DNA from: Clostridium cylindrosporum DSM 605
GTDB lineage: Bacteria > Bacillota > Clostridia > Clostridiales > Caloramatoraceae
Direction of reading: 5' to 3'
Assembly (NCBI RefSeq): GCF_001047375.1
Contig: NZ_LFVU01000024.1
Span: forward strand, 1-64,000
Length of the DNA: 64,000 nucleotides
The translations under genes were made by a program, and so were the position numbers. Positions 45,389 through 54,683 of this stretch are shown one piece after another (the stretch's first letter is position 1; each line of letters opens with the position of its first letter). The notes beneath the pieces are model-generated. The model was not told the origin of the DNA and did not search any database. It was given only the letters and a program-made list of their open reading frames with translations.

Positions 45389-46495
45389 TTATCTGCCTTG
45401 TTTTCTAGCTACATCATTTTTAATATCTAAAATGTAATTTTCTACCTTATTCTCCTTTAGGTTCTTTGCACTAACTAATAATGTATCTTCATTATTAAAG
45501 TAAGCATTTATTATATTATATTCAGGTGAATTGAATTTCTCCATTAACTTAGGGCTTAAAATTTTTAATGAGTATGTAGAATAAAGTGATAATCCTACCT
45601 TATCCCCTTTTCTTGTTTGAATATATATACAGTCTCCACTTGGAGAAAATGTTACGTATTCTACGGTTGCACCTTCAAAGTAGTCTAGGGGTACTACGTC
45701 TACTCTCTGAGCTTCTCCTGATGAAGCACCTTCTTCTTTTTCTGTTCCTCCGCCGCCACCTGTACCTGCTGCTTCAGCAACCTTTTTATCCTTACTATTA
45801 AATGCTCTAACTACCCTTTCAACTGCTAAGGCTATGGTATTTTTCCCATCTACGGAGCATAATATCATCTTCTTACCATCATTTGAAATTGCTGCAGACC
45901 CATATTTTTCTCTATTAATCCTAACCTTTTTTAGGGGTTGAAAGGCAATATCATTTGCTATATAGTCTGGAAGTTCAAATGCTTTTAAAACTGGAATAGC
46001 CTCAGTATGTGTATCTTCTCTTAATAAAAGTGACTTTTCCCCTTGAACCATCGCTTCAAAAAATACTAGGTTACTTTTTACCTGTATATTTTCAATAACC
46101 ATATCTCCATCTGACTTCTTACCTATTGTATAGTCTGCTATATCTATGGTATAGTATGCTTTCCCTTTAACGCCTTGTGAAAGCTTAACGCTTGCAATAA
46201 GCTTATTTCCTATCTTTTCTATTCTATTTATACTATATCCTAAGGGCTTAAGGGGGAATTCGGTTTTAATATCCTTCTTATTACTACTTGGTGCTATATA
46301 TTTTCGAGCTTCATCGCGCTTTCCCTGCATAACAAGTTCCATATAAAGTTTAATTAGATTTTGTGCATCCTTATAATCTTGTTTTCTTTCTTCAAGTCTT
46401 TTCTTATCTACTTTACTAAGCTCTTTCTTAGAGGTACACCCAGCTGGTAAAATCAATAAAGTCAAAATTAGAAAGATTGAAATAAATTTCTTCAC
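45389..46495 (-). CDS. Lipoprotein, unknown function
   Basis: A 368-residue lipoprotein: signal MKKFISIFLILTLLILPAG and Cys20. A helical, Lys/Glu-rich region follows (25-65), then a mixed domain (70-150). From about 195 there are strand-rich repeats (SAAISNDGKKMILCSVDGKN; YVTFSPSGDCIYIQTRKGD) that resemble WD40/TolB-like propeller blades. Between them lies a low-complexity insert with five Gly in a row and many Glu and Ser (about 243-262). Possible envelope or sporulation lipoprotein; I cannot name a family. Confidence 0.8.
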   Translation of the reverse strand: MKKFISIFLILTLLILPAGCTSKKELSKVDKKRLEERKQDYKDAQNLIKLYMELVMQGKRDEARKYIAPSSNKKDIKTEFPLKPLGYSINRIEKIGNKLIASVKLSQGVKGKAYYTIDIADYTIGKKSDGDMVIENIQVKSNLVFFEAMVQGEKSLLLREDTHTEAIPVLKAFELPDYIANDIAFQPLKKVRINREKYGSAAISNDGKKMILCSVDGKNTIALAVERVVRAFNSKDKKVAEAAGTGGGGGTEKEEGASSGEAQRVDVVPLDYFEGATVEYVTFSPSGDCIYIQTRKGDKVGLSLYSTYSLKILSPKLMEKFNSPEYNIINAYFNNEDTLLVSAKNLKENKVENYILDIKNDVARKQGR

Positions 46496-46634
46496 TTAAT
46501 TCACCTACCTTTAATTATCAATATATAGTTTGGTAAGTAAATCACTTTTTAATACATCATAAATATAAAAACCTTCATTTTTTTATATGATGTTGAATAG
46601 TAATTATATTGAGTAGTATTTAGGAGGTATTTAT

Positions 46635-47684
46635 TTGGGTGATGTACTAAAAATCAGTGCTGTATTTATCGGTACAATTATAGGCGCAGGTCTTGCATCT
46701 GGACAAGAAATTCTTCAATTTTTCTCTTTGTATGGTAGGAAAAGTTTTATTGGAATTACAATTTGCTGTATTATCTATGTAGTATTTTCATGTATTATTG
46801 TATATCTTTGCTATAAACATAAATTTAGATCTTATAATGATATGGTTATATTTGTCTTAGGTAAAAAATTCGGAAGAGTTACAGATATATTTTTAACCTT
46901 CTTCATATTTGCAGGAAATACAATTATGATTTCAGGTGGAGGCGCCATGCTAAATGAATTCTTTGGACTTAATAAAGCCGTAGGAATTTTTTTAATGGCA
47001 GCACTTTGTTTTATTGTAACTTCATTATCAACTAAGGGATTGATTGCAACTAATATGATAGTTGTTCCACTTTCTACTGTAATGATACTACTAGTAGGTA
47101 TTTTTACACTAAAACAAAATCCTGATTCTATTAACTATATTATAACCTCTAATTCACCACAAAGCAAAGATGGATTTTTACTATCTGCACTTCTTTATGC
47201 TTCTTTTAACCTTATACTAGCAACAGGAGTTATCTGTCCTATGACAAGGGAAATTAAGAGCAGAAAAAAGTTTATTGCAGGTTGCTTATTAGGAGGTATT
47301 GTTCTAACAATACTTGCAGTATCAGTAAACTTCTCAATACTTACATACTATCCTGGTAGCTTTTATAGTGAAATACCAACATTACATATAAGTAAAGAGT
47401 TTGGTGCGTTATTTATGTTTTTATTAACAGGTATTATATGGCTAGAAATGTTTTCAACAGAAATATCTAACCTTTATAGTTTAGGAAAAAGAATGGAACA
47501 CTCATTTAAAATTTCATATACAACATCAGTACTAATTATTATTCTAGTTTCAATTCCTATATCCTTTGCAGGTTTTTCTAATCTTATAAGAATATTATAT
47601 CCACCATTTGGTGCAGTTAGCCTTATATTTATATTCGGCTGTTTAATAAAGACTATGAGAGTGAAAAAAAAGGTTACAAAATAG
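46635..47684 (+). CDS. YkvI-type membrane carrier
   Basis: A 349-residue membrane protein with about ten hydrophobic helices. The N terminus KISAVFIGTIIGAGLASGQE has the G-rich unwound first helix typical of the LeuT/APC superfamily, and the whole resembles the uncharacterised YkvI family. The substrate is unknown; amino acids or amines would be usual for the fold. The start codon is TTG with GGAGG six bases upstream. It lies divergent from the lipoprotein gene and 99 bases ahead of the SpoIID-like gene. Confidence 0.85.
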   Translation: MGDVLKISAVFIGTIIGAGLASGQEILQFFSLYGRKSFIGITICCIIYVVFSCIIVYLCYKHKFRSYNDMVIFVLGKKFGRVTDIFLTFFIFAGNTIMISGGGAMLNEFFGLNKAVGIFLMAALCFIVTSLSTKGLIATNMIVVPLSTVMILLVGIFTLKQNPDSINYIITSNSPQSKDGFLLSALLYASFNLILATGVICPMTREIKSRKKFIAGCLLGGIVLTILAVSVNFSILTYYPGSFYSEIPTLHISKEFGALFMFLLTGIIWLEMFSTEISNLYSLGKRMEHSFKISYTTSVLIIILVSIPISFAGFSNLIRILYPPFGAVSLIFIFGCLIKTMRVKKKVTK

Positions 47685-47783
47685 TAAAAATTATACTTTA
47701 TGATAAATAATAACGAAAATATAGATGAATATATTCGTGAAATATTATAAAATACTAATGTAATATACTTTGAGGTGATAATT

Positions 47784-49652
47784 TTGAAGAAAAATATAAT
47801 ATACATAACTATATCTTTAGTATTTTTCATTTTATTTTCTGGAATTTACTATATATTTTTAGGTACACAAAGCCTAAATTATTCAATAATACTTGATAAA
47901 AAGAAAGTAACAGATGGACAGGAATTAAGGATATACCAAAACGGAGATGAAAAAACACTTATAGTTCCTAATACATTAACTATTAAACCATCCCCTTCAT
48001 ACAATATAAAGTTAAGGGGAAAAAAAGTTATTTCTATAGAACCTGTTAAATATTATTCAGGTAAAGTTATATCCATTAAAGGTTCTGAAGTTCATCTTGT
48101 GGATAGTGTAATCAAGACTACTAGCAAAACCAAATACTACAAAGTTGAGGGAAAATCTATATCGGAAATATCTGATAAAAGTTTAATGGTAGGATATCAA
48201 GGATATAGATTTATTATGGATAAAAATAATAATGTAAAAATTGTCCTATGTAGTATTCCAAAGGTTAATAGAATAAGAACTCTTATATCTAACTCTGATT
48301 TTTCAACTAGAAATCATAAGGAGATTAAATTTTTCTTTAATAGTGAAGCAGAATTAAAATCTAAGGATTTAAATTATAAATTCGCTCCAAATGATAGTCT
48401 AATTGTAACTAAAGAAGGGGCTAAAATGAATCTTTCACTTGTAAAGGGTTCAAGTACAACTAGTATTGGAAATACATCCTCTAGAATAGAGATTATCCAA
48501 GGGGATTCTACCAGAATATCTATTCCTTCTAACACTAGAAAAAACGGATATATTCCATCATATTATGGTAGTTTTGAACTTTCATTAGATAATAGTGGTA
48601 TTAAACTTATTAATGAGGCATATATTAACAACTATCTTAAGGGGGTTGTGCCTTCTGAAATGCCATCCTCTGGTGGAGTTGAAGGATATAAGATTCAATC
48701 TATAGTTTCAAGAACTGCTGCTATTTACAGTATTTTATCAAAGGAATATGCAAGTCTTGGGGTTCATGCTATAGACTGTGAGCCTTCACAGCTTTATGAA
48801 GCTTCACCTGGTAGTCCTCAGTCTGATGAAGCAATAGAATCAACTTCTGGTGAAGTAGTAACTAAGGATGGCGATGTTATAGATGCTAAGTATTATTCAA
48901 CTTCACCTGGATTCGGTGCATCCTATGATGATGTATTTGGAAAGGTTACTCCATCTAAAGATTATTTAACAGCTTCATCATTTAATCAATCAGGTAATAA
49001 GATAAATGTGCATAGTGAGGATGATATAACACAGTATCTAAAAGATTGGACAGTTAAGGCACATGATTCTAACTCTCCACTTTTTAGATGGAAGTATTCA
49101 ATAGATTATACTGTTCTTACTAAATTAATTAATAATAACTTATATGATTTATACGTTAAAAATCCTAATCATTTTAAAGAGAAATGGCACTTTTTCTTAT
49201 ATAAGGAAGCTAAAATACCTCGAGATGGTATAGGAAAGATAAAAGATATTAATATAACAGATAGAACTTCATCTGGTATAGTTTCTGAAATTAAAATAGA
49301 AAGTGAAAATAATATCTATAAGATAACAGGTAATGATATCCTTAGAAAACTCCTTATACCAAAGGAAGGATTTGAGCTTACAACTATATATGGTAAGCCA
49401 CTTCAGAACTTAACTATACTACCTTCCCCATTCTTTACTATAGAAAAAAACATGTCAGGTGATAAGTTTAAATCTATAACTATTTATGGTGGTGGAGAAG
49501 GACACGGAGTTGGACTTAGTAAATATGGTGCAATAGGTCTTTCTAGACACGGACTTAACTATAAAAAAGTAATTACTAGCTTCTATCCTAGTACTGAGAC
49601 TTTAAATATTGATAAGGACTTTAGACTTGAAGTTGAAAATAGAAACCAATAA
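47784..49652 (+). CDS. SpoIID/LytB-domain protein
   Basis: A 622-residue protein with an N-terminal signal anchor (about 3-24), a large unassigned region and a C-terminal SpoIID domain (about 260-610). Family motifs are LKGVVPSEMPSSGG, IVSRTAAIYSI, AKYYSTSPGFGASYDDVFG and GHGVGLSKYGAIGLSRHGLNY. SpoIID is a lytic transglycosylase in spore engulfment. This protein is much longer than classical SpoIID (about 340 residues) and lacks its spoIIIAC-type neighbourhood, so it is a paralogue with a wall-processing role. Start: TTG with GAGGTG six bases away. Confidence 0.88.
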   Translation: MKKNIIYITISLVFFILFSGIYYIFLGTQSLNYSIILDKKKVTDGQELRIYQNGDEKTLIVPNTLTIKPSPSYNIKLRGKKVISIEPVKYYSGKVISIKGSEVHLVDSVIKTTSKTKYYKVEGKSISEISDKSLMVGYQGYRFIMDKNNNVKIVLCSIPKVNRIRTLISNSDFSTRNHKEIKFFFNSEAELKSKDLNYKFAPNDSLIVTKEGAKMNLSLVKGSSTTSIGNTSSRIEIIQGDSTRISIPSNTRKNGYIPSYYGSFELSLDNSGIKLINEAYINNYLKGVVPSEMPSSGGVEGYKIQSIVSRTAAIYSILSKEYASLGVHAIDCEPSQLYEASPGSPQSDEAIESTSGEVVTKDGDVIDAKYYSTSPGFGASYDDVFGKVTPSKDYLTASSFNQSGNKINVHSEDDITQYLKDWTVKAHDSNSPLFRWKYSIDYTVLTKLINNNLYDLYVKNPNHFKEKWHFFLYKEAKIPRDGIGKIKDINITDRTSSGIVSEIKIESENNIYKITGNDILRKLLIPKEGFELTTIYGKPLQNLTILPSPFFTIEKNMSGDKFKSITIYGGGEGHGVGLSKYGAIGLSRHGLNYKKVITSFYPSTETLNIDKDFRLEVENRNQ

Positions 49653-49666
49653 ATATATTAATAAAT

Positions 49667-49700
49667 ATAAAATCCCTAGGATTAATCCTAGGGATTTTTA
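49667..49700. terminator. Bidirectional terminator (SpoIID-like / xdhC)
   Basis: Perfect 15-bp palindrome AAAATCCCTAGGATT / AATCCTAGGGATTTT (49669-49698) between two convergent stop codons. Confidence 0.93.
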
Positions 49701-50513
49701 TTAAATCAAGTTAGAAATACTTTTCATATGACCTGCAGTGCCACCATTTTTAACTAAAACTACCTCTGCCATTATTCCAAGAACTATTTCTTTTATTTCT
49801 TTACCACCTATTGCGATTCCAATCGGTGAGTAAACCTTGTTTAAAAGGTCATCTGAAACTCCATCTTTTCTAAGGTTATTAAATATATTTTCAACCTTTA
49901 ATTTACTACCTATCATTCCTATATACTTAGCATCACTAGATATTACTTCCTTTAGTGCATTCTCGTCATATATATGTCCTCTAGATACCATAATAACATA
50001 ACAATTATTGTCTACTTTATAGTTTCTAAGAGATTCTACTACATCACCTAAAATAAGTTCATCTGCATCTGGAAACCTTTCTTTATTACAAAAAGCCTCC
50101 CTGTCTTCAAATATGCCAACGGAGAAACCCATGTACTTTCCAAACTTATATAGCTCATGTGATACATGACCTCCACCTACTAATAAAAGTTTTGGCTTCT
50201 CATTAAATACTCTTATAAATACTTCTGTCTTACCTTGAGATGTATTATGAAGGTCTCCATCTATTTCACTACTTGATGCTTCAAATTCAAAGGATTTACT
50301 TACACCTTCCTTTAGGCATACTAGGGCTTTTTCTATAACCTTAGCCTCAAGGCTTCCTCCTCCTACTGTTCCTATAATACCTCCGTCTTCATAAACTCCC
50401 ATAGTCGCCCCTGGGGCCCCAGGAGAAAATTTAGCAAGCTTTGTAACTATTGCCATAGCTATTTTCTTATTTGCATCTACTTCCTCTGCTATCTTAGCTA
50501 ATACACTTTTCAC
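49701..50513 (-). CDS. xdhC: XdhC/CoxI-family Mo-hydroxylase maturation factor
   Basis: XdhC proteins bind molybdenum cofactor, aid its sulfuration and insert it into xanthine dehydrogenase-type enzymes. The 270-residue protein has the N-terminal XdhC_CoxI part (GAPGATMGVYEDGGIIGTVG, about 32-51) and a C-terminal Rossmann domain (KLLLVGGGHVSHELYKFGKY, about 108; IGMIGSKLKVENIF). The start is GTG, lying inside the last codons of yqeB with AGGAG eight bases upstream (20-base overlap), so translation is coupled. Last gene of a four-gene cofactor operon. Confidence 0.9.
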   Translation of the reverse strand: MKSVLAKIAEEVDANKKIAMAIVTKLAKFSPGAPGATMGVYEDGGIIGTVGGGSLEAKVIEKALVCLKEGVSKSFEFEASSSEIDGDLHNTSQGKTEVFIRVFNEKPKLLLVGGGHVSHELYKFGKYMGFSVGIFEDREAFCNKERFPDADELILGDVVESLRNYKVDNNCYVIMVSRGHIYDENALKEVISSDAKYIGMIGSKLKVENIFNNLRKDGVSDDLLNKVYSPIGIAIGGKEIKEIVLGIMAEVVLVKNGGTAGHMKSISNLI

Positions 50514-51312
50514 TATTTTCTCTCCTATAACTTAAATGAAGTATAGCTTCAAGTACTCCACCACCTATAGCTCTAGCCTTTTCTGATATTTCATAGCAGT
50601 AATCCACTTTTCCTCTTGGGTCTGTGTCGGCTATTTTTAACCCTTGCTTAACAAATGTACCTTCACGAATAAGACCTCTTAAAGCCCCATCAAGTTTACT
50701 TCTTACAGGAGTCCCATCAATTGTTGCTATAACCTCATCTTTTTTAACTACATCTCCTATATTCTTATTATGATGTATTCTTCCAGTTGCAGGAGCATTT
50801 ATTACTCTTTCTAGTGTATATCCCATTATATTTCCAGGAGCTCCTGTATTCGGTTCAGCACTTCCATTTAAAATTAACTTACCAAGATAATGTCCCCTAT
50901 TAGTTTCTACTACAGCATCTACATCTTCTCCAGCTGTAAACCCTGGACCTAATCCTATTACAATAGGAGCCATACCTTTGAAAGTTCCAATATTTCTCTT
51001 CGCGAGAATAGCATCTACTAATGCATCCACTTTAAACTTTTTAACTATTTGGCATTTTTCATCTATTATTACAGCTATTTTACGATCTTTAAATGCTTTT
51101 TCTATATCTTCGATACTTTCACAAAGAACTCCAGTTACTCCCTCTACCGTAGCGGTTCCGTTAAATATAGCATCAGCAAAAGCCACTGTTCTTCTTATAA
51201 CAAGAGGCTCCTTAATATCTAACATTAGTACGTTAAATCCACATGAATAAAGTCTATGTGCTATTCCACTAGCAAGATCTCCAGCTCCTCTTATAACTAC
51301 TGTCTTATTCAT
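50494..51312 (-). CDS. yqeB: Selenium-dependent molybdenum hydroxylase accessory protein YqeB
   Basis: A 272-residue protein of the EF2563/YqeB family, which by phylogenetic profile tracks with selD and selenium-dependent molybdenum hydroxylases. The N terminus TVVIRGAGDLASGIAHRLYS is a Rossmann-type loop. The middle has IGLGPGFTAGEDVDAVVETNRG and EPNTGAPGNIMGYTLERV, and a C-terminal biotinyl/lipoyl-like hairpin (GDVVKKDEVIATIDGTPVRS) follows. It overlaps both neighbours by a few bases. The exact reaction is unknown. Confidence 0.9.
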   Translation of the reverse strand: MNKTVVIRGAGDLASGIAHRLYSCGFNVLMLDIKEPLVIRRTVAFADAIFNGTATVEGVTGVLCESIEDIEKAFKDRKIAVIIDEKCQIVKKFKVDALVDAILAKRNIGTFKGMAPIVIGLGPGFTAGEDVDAVVETNRGHYLGKLILNGSAEPNTGAPGNIMGYTLERVINAPATGRIHHNKNIGDVVKKDEVIATIDGTPVRSKLDGALRGLIREGTFVKQGLKIADTDPRGKVDYCYEISEKARAIGGGVLEAILHLSYRRENSEKCIS

Positions 51313-52636
51313 TATTCAACCTCCTTAGTGAATCATATACCTCTGGTGTATCTACATCCATTCCAAGCCTTGCATTTTCGATTTTTAATTTAGTAACCTT
51401 TTGTGAGTTTCTAATTATCTCTCTGCCTCCATTATCCCCATCTAATGATTTAAATTCTTCTCTCAAATAGGATGGAAATACTACTGGAGTACCATTTTTC
51501 CCATTGTAAATAGGAATTACAATATTATCTACTTTCTCCACAAATTCAGATAGAATTTTATTTATAAGAGTTGATGTTATAAATGGTTGATCAGAAACAA
51601 AAAACATAAATCCTATATAATCTTCTTTATCAGACTCATTTAAACCAAGTTTTACTGATATGCTTTGTCCTGTCTCTGGAGAAGGATTATATATACAATC
51701 CACATGATAGTTTTTAATAATATTCAATACCTCATCCTTATTATAAACAACTATCACCTTTTTAAGATGTGAAAGTGTTGCCTCTTTAATCACCGTTTCA
51801 ACCATAGGCTCATCATTAACCTTCATAATAAGTTTATTACTTCCCATTCGTCTTGATAAACCTGAAGCCATAACTATTCCACATACATCTATACATATTC
51901 TTTTAAACTTACCTTCGAATATAGATGAGATAAAAACTCTATCAACGTCCTCAGTTTTCATAACCTTTTTCAAAAGCACAATTGCTCTATTTTCACTTAA
52001 ATTAGTATCACACTTACTAACTATAAAAAACCTTTTACACTTATTGGGTGTATTCTTAAACAATCCAAATTTATTATTAATAAGAGATAAAATTGAATCA
52101 TCATCTACTAATTCTTTACCAGATTTACCTGTAATAGATGTAAAAATATCATCTCTAAAACATACATCCTCTACCTTTTTATCTAGTGCATCAAAGCCTA
52201 TGATTCCTATATTAATATTAGTTTTAGATGGTATTATAGGCTCACCTTCTTTAGGTGCCTTAAGTGGCTTGCATTTTGCTCCATCTGCTTCTACTAATAT
52301 AAACTTGTATAAGCCTTTTATATATATATCATCTAAAATAGTTTTATCTACTCCGACAACTTTATTCTCAGAATTTATTTCCTTTGCAAGTAATGTTATC
52401 CCATCTATGCTTTCATTAAAAATTTCATTACTTTCATTATCTAAAACAATTAAATTATCATATTCATCCTTGCTTGGAAGAAATATTTTAGTAGTTGTTG
52501 TTACAAGAACTCTTCCAAAATTCTTAAGTTCCTTTGCAAGTGTGAACATATGACTTGTTTTACCTCCACCTCCTACAAAAGAAATCATACATGATTTTTT
52601 AGTATTTATTCCAAGTTCTTTATACATACTTTCCAT
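51305..52636 (-). CDS. Fusion of YqeC and MocA-like cytidylyltransferase
   Basis: A 443-residue fusion. The N-terminal half (about 1-235) is YqeC, a P-loop-like protein (CMISFVGGGGKTSHMFTLAK, VLVTTTTKIF, VEADGAKCKPLKAP) linked with selenium-dependent Mo hydroxylases. The C-terminal half (about 250-443) is a MobA/MocA nucleotidyltransferase (GIVMASGLSRRMGSNKLIMK, FFVSDQPFI, GKNGTPVVFPSYLREEF) that would add CMP to molybdopterin. Starts with GAGGTAATG before the ATG and overlaps yqeB by 8 bases. The fusion ties both steps to one hydroxylase pathway. Confidence 0.9.
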   Translation of the reverse strand: MESMYKELGINTKKSCMISFVGGGGKTSHMFTLAKELKNFGRVLVTTTTKIFLPSKDEYDNLIVLDNESNEIFNESIDGITLLAKEINSENKVVGVDKTILDDIYIKGLYKFILVEADGAKCKPLKAPKEGEPIIPSKTNINIGIIGFDALDKKVEDVCFRDDIFTSITGKSGKELVDDDSILSLINNKFGLFKNTPNKCKRFFIVSKCDTNLSENRAIVLLKKVMKTEDVDRVFISSIFEGKFKRICIDVCGIVMASGLSRRMGSNKLIMKVNDEPMVETVIKEATLSHLKKVIVVYNKDEVLNIIKNYHVDCIYNPSPETGQSISVKLGLNESDKEDYIGFMFFVSDQPFITSTLINKILSEFVEKVDNIVIPIYNGKNGTPVVFPSYLREEFKSLDGDNGGREIIRNSQKVTKLKIENARLGMDVDTPEVYDSLRRLNNE

Positions 52637-52666
52637 ATTTCATTACCTCATTTAATGAATATTAGC

Positions 52667-53689
52667 TTAGTTACCAAATGGACATATTGGATAATGACAT
52701 ACTTCACACTCCTGACATAGTCCTCCATGTGCTAAAGTAGCCATATCTTTTTTTGTTATTTTATCTCCTGCTATAAGCCTTTTAAAAACAAGATCAAATA
52801 CTGTAACCTTAAAGAACATTCCACATGCTGGTAGTCCAAGTATAGGAATATTCCCTCTATAAGCAATCATAAACATAGCTCCAGGTATAACTGGTGAACC
52901 ATAGGTTACTACCTCATTTGAAACGCTTTTTATAACACTTGGAGTTAAATCATCAGGGTCAACAGACATTCCACCTGATGTTACAATTATTTCACAGCCT
53001 CTATTTAGTAAGTCTTCTATACATCCTCTTATCATATTCTCATCATCTTTTGCATATAAAACATCTAAAACTGTACAACCATAATAGGAGGCCTTTTCTC
53101 TTAACAGTGGACCAAATTTATCTTTAATAATTCCCTCATAAACTTCTGTCCCTGTTACTACAACTCCTACTTTATAATTTTTCACTTCTTTAATTGATAC
53201 AACATTACCTAGTTCCCTACAAATTTCCTCTACAGTTTCAATTCTTTCTCTCTCTGTTACTAAGGGAATTAATTTCGCAGCAGCAACTACCTTTCCCTTC
53301 TCAACTAAAGTATTAGTGTGAAGAGTTGCAAGTACAACTCCCTCTATTTCATTTATTTTCTCAAGGGCTTTTGTATTAATTTTTAATAGACCTTTATTAC
53401 TTGCTATGAATTTAACTTTACCTTCACTTGGACCTTCAAGTATTATTTCACTTGTAGCAGCTGCCTTTGATATTCTAATTGCAGCTTCATCTTCATGTAT
53501 TGTATTTTTATCTAGTTCTAATATGTAAATATGGTTTTTTCCCATACTTTTAAGTTCGTCAATGTCTTCCTCAGCTATTATATGACCTTTCTTAAAAGCA
53601 GCTCCTTTAAAGTCCCCAGGAACAACTTTTGTCATATCATGGGCTAAAATCATTCCTATGGCATCTTCAACCTTTACTTTTTTTATCAT
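52667..53689 (-). CDS. Molybdopterin-binding (MoeA/MoCF-like) protein with Cys-rich tail
   Basis: A 340-residue protein. Residues about 175-310 form a MoCF_biosynth domain (VVTGTEVYEG, LNRGCEIIVTSGGMSVDPDD), as in MoeA, MogA and CinA. The first part (MIKKVKVEDAIGMILAHDMT) resembles the start of MoeA, but the protein is shorter than MoeA (about 400). The last residues hold four Cys, CQECEVCHYPICPFG, which could bind a metal or Fe-S cluster. First gene of the cofactor operon; start set by GGAGG before ATG of MIKKVK. May activate or store molybdopterin for the hydroxylases. Confidence 0.82.
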   Translation of the reverse strand: MIKKVKVEDAIGMILAHDMTKVVPGDFKGAAFKKGHIIAEEDIDELKSMGKNHIYILELDKNTIHEDEAAIRISKAAATSEIILEGPSEGKVKFIASNKGLLKINTKALEKINEIEGVVLATLHTNTLVEKGKVVAAAKLIPLVTERERIETVEEICRELGNVVSIKEVKNYKVGVVVTGTEVYEGIIKDKFGPLLREKASYYGCTVLDVLYAKDDENMIRGCIEDLLNRGCEIIVTSGGMSVDPDDLTPSVIKSVSNEVVTYGSPVIPGAMFMIAYRGNIPILGLPACGMFFKVTVFDLVFKRLIAGDKITKKDMATLAHGGLCQECEVCHYPICPFGN

Positions 53690-54001
53690 AATTCCTCCAC
53701 TGTGGTAACTGATAGTATTCCTCAATTTCATACATTTTTATAATAATTATATCAATAATAAACCGTTATATCAAATATAGTATTTCCCTATTCCTGTTAT
53801 TTCTATAGTTTTCAGGTGAATTTATAATAAATAAGATAAAAAACAAATACTTAGATTTGTGATTTAATATAACTTACTATTTGACAATATACAAAATAAC
53901 TCTTGTTAAAAAAACATCATTTTTTTCACTTCATGATTATTTTGGTATACTTGTACTTAATTCCGGAATAATTCTAACTATAATATTAGGAGGACTTATA
54001 A
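53690..54001. promoter_or_regulatory. Divergent region of the moeA-like operon and ECF gene
   Basis: 312 bases without a gene. It carries the moeA-like promoter (53746-53774). Facing right, a weaker candidate has TTTTCA, 17 bases and TATACT (about 53943-53950). A 10-bp palindrome ATTCCGGAAT (53960-53969) lies at the expected start of the ECF transcript and could be an operator. Confidence 0.4.
53746..53774 (-). promoter_or_regulatory. Promoter of the Mo-cofactor operon
   Basis: Minus strand: TTGATA (53774-53769), 17 bases, extended -10 TGATATAAT (hexamer 53751-53746). Predicted leader is about 50 bases; I see no Moco riboswitch in it. Confidence 0.82.
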
Positions 54002-54517
54002 ATGAAAATAAAAAAGATGGTTCTAACAGGTCTTTTAATGTCACTTGCAATTGTTATACCAGTTATGTTTGGAGGCTTTTTAAGAATTACTATACCACCA
54101 TTTAGCGCAACACTTGCTTCACATGTTCCAATATTTTTATCAATGTTTTTAGGGCCTTTAGCGGCTGCTGTTGTTGCTATTGGAAGTGCGATTGGATTCC
54201 TTATAACATCACCTGCAGTTATTGCAGCAAGAGCATTTATGCATCTTGGAGTATCAGTAATCGGATCATATATGCTAAAGTCAGGAAAAAGCTATTGGAC
54301 TACAATGATTGTTATAGCACCTATACATGGGCTACTTGAATGTCTAGTTGTAGTTCCATTTGGATTCGACCTATATAAAGCCTTTATAGTTGTTGGAATA
54401 GGAACTATTCTACACCACTTTGTAGATGCAGTTATTACTAAAGCTATACTTCCTCTTATGAAGATAGCATCACCTGCATTTGAAGAAGAAATGAAAGATA
54501 ATACTAAAATCGCTTAG
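54002..54517 (+). CDS. ECF transporter S component, substrate unknown
   Basis: A 171-residue membrane protein with five or six hydrophobic helices. The N terminus MKIKKMVLTGLLMSLAIVIP resembles S components of energy-coupling-factor importers; IPPFSATLASHVPIFLSMFLGP matches the substrate-binding loop after the first helix. Such proteins capture a vitamin or metal and pair with shared EcfA/A'/T modules, which are not in this window. AGGAGG lies eight bases before the ATG. The Mo-cofactor operon next door makes a purine- or cofactor-related ligand conceivable, but nothing proves it. Confidence 0.8.
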   Translation: MKIKKMVLTGLLMSLAIVIPVMFGGFLRITIPPFSATLASHVPIFLSMFLGPLAAAVVAIGSAIGFLITSPAVIAARAFMHLGVSVIGSYMLKSGKSYWTTMIVIAPIHGLLECLVVVPFGFDLYKAFIVVGIGTILHHFVDAVITKAILPLMKIASPAFEEEMKDNTKIA

Positions 54518-54532
54518 AGATATTACACCAGA

Positions 54533-54567
54533 AAGGGGATGTGAGGCTTACTAGCTCACATCCCCTT
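54533..54567 (+). terminator. Hairpin after the ECF gene
   Basis: Thirteen-bp perfect stem AAGGGGATGTGAG / CTCACATCCCCTT with a 9-base loop, but followed by AATCACAC instead of a T run. It may block 3' exonucleases or terminate imperfectly. Confidence 0.6.
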
Positions 54568-54647
54568 AATCACACAATTTCCCCTTCTTGTAAAAACAAA
54601 TTATAAATTTTAATCATTTTTAATCAAATATATAAATAATAATATTT

Positions 54648-54683
54648 AAAACGTAAAAGCTATATATATAACTTTTACGTTTT
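54648..54683 (+). terminator. Terminator-like hairpin in the DUF3793 leader
   Basis: Twelve-bp stem AAAACGTAAAAG / CTTTTACGTTTT (54648-54659 with 54672-54683) followed by TTATTTTTC: a full intrinsic terminator, 36 bases before the DUF3793 start codon. The ECF gene already has a hairpin upstream, so this may attenuate DUF3793 expression. Confidence 0.6.

Noticed and set aside
53881-54105. Plus-strand 74-codon frame before and overlapping the ECF gene
   Set aside because: The real gene in another frame has AGGAGG and a membrane-protein sequence; this frame has no start signal.
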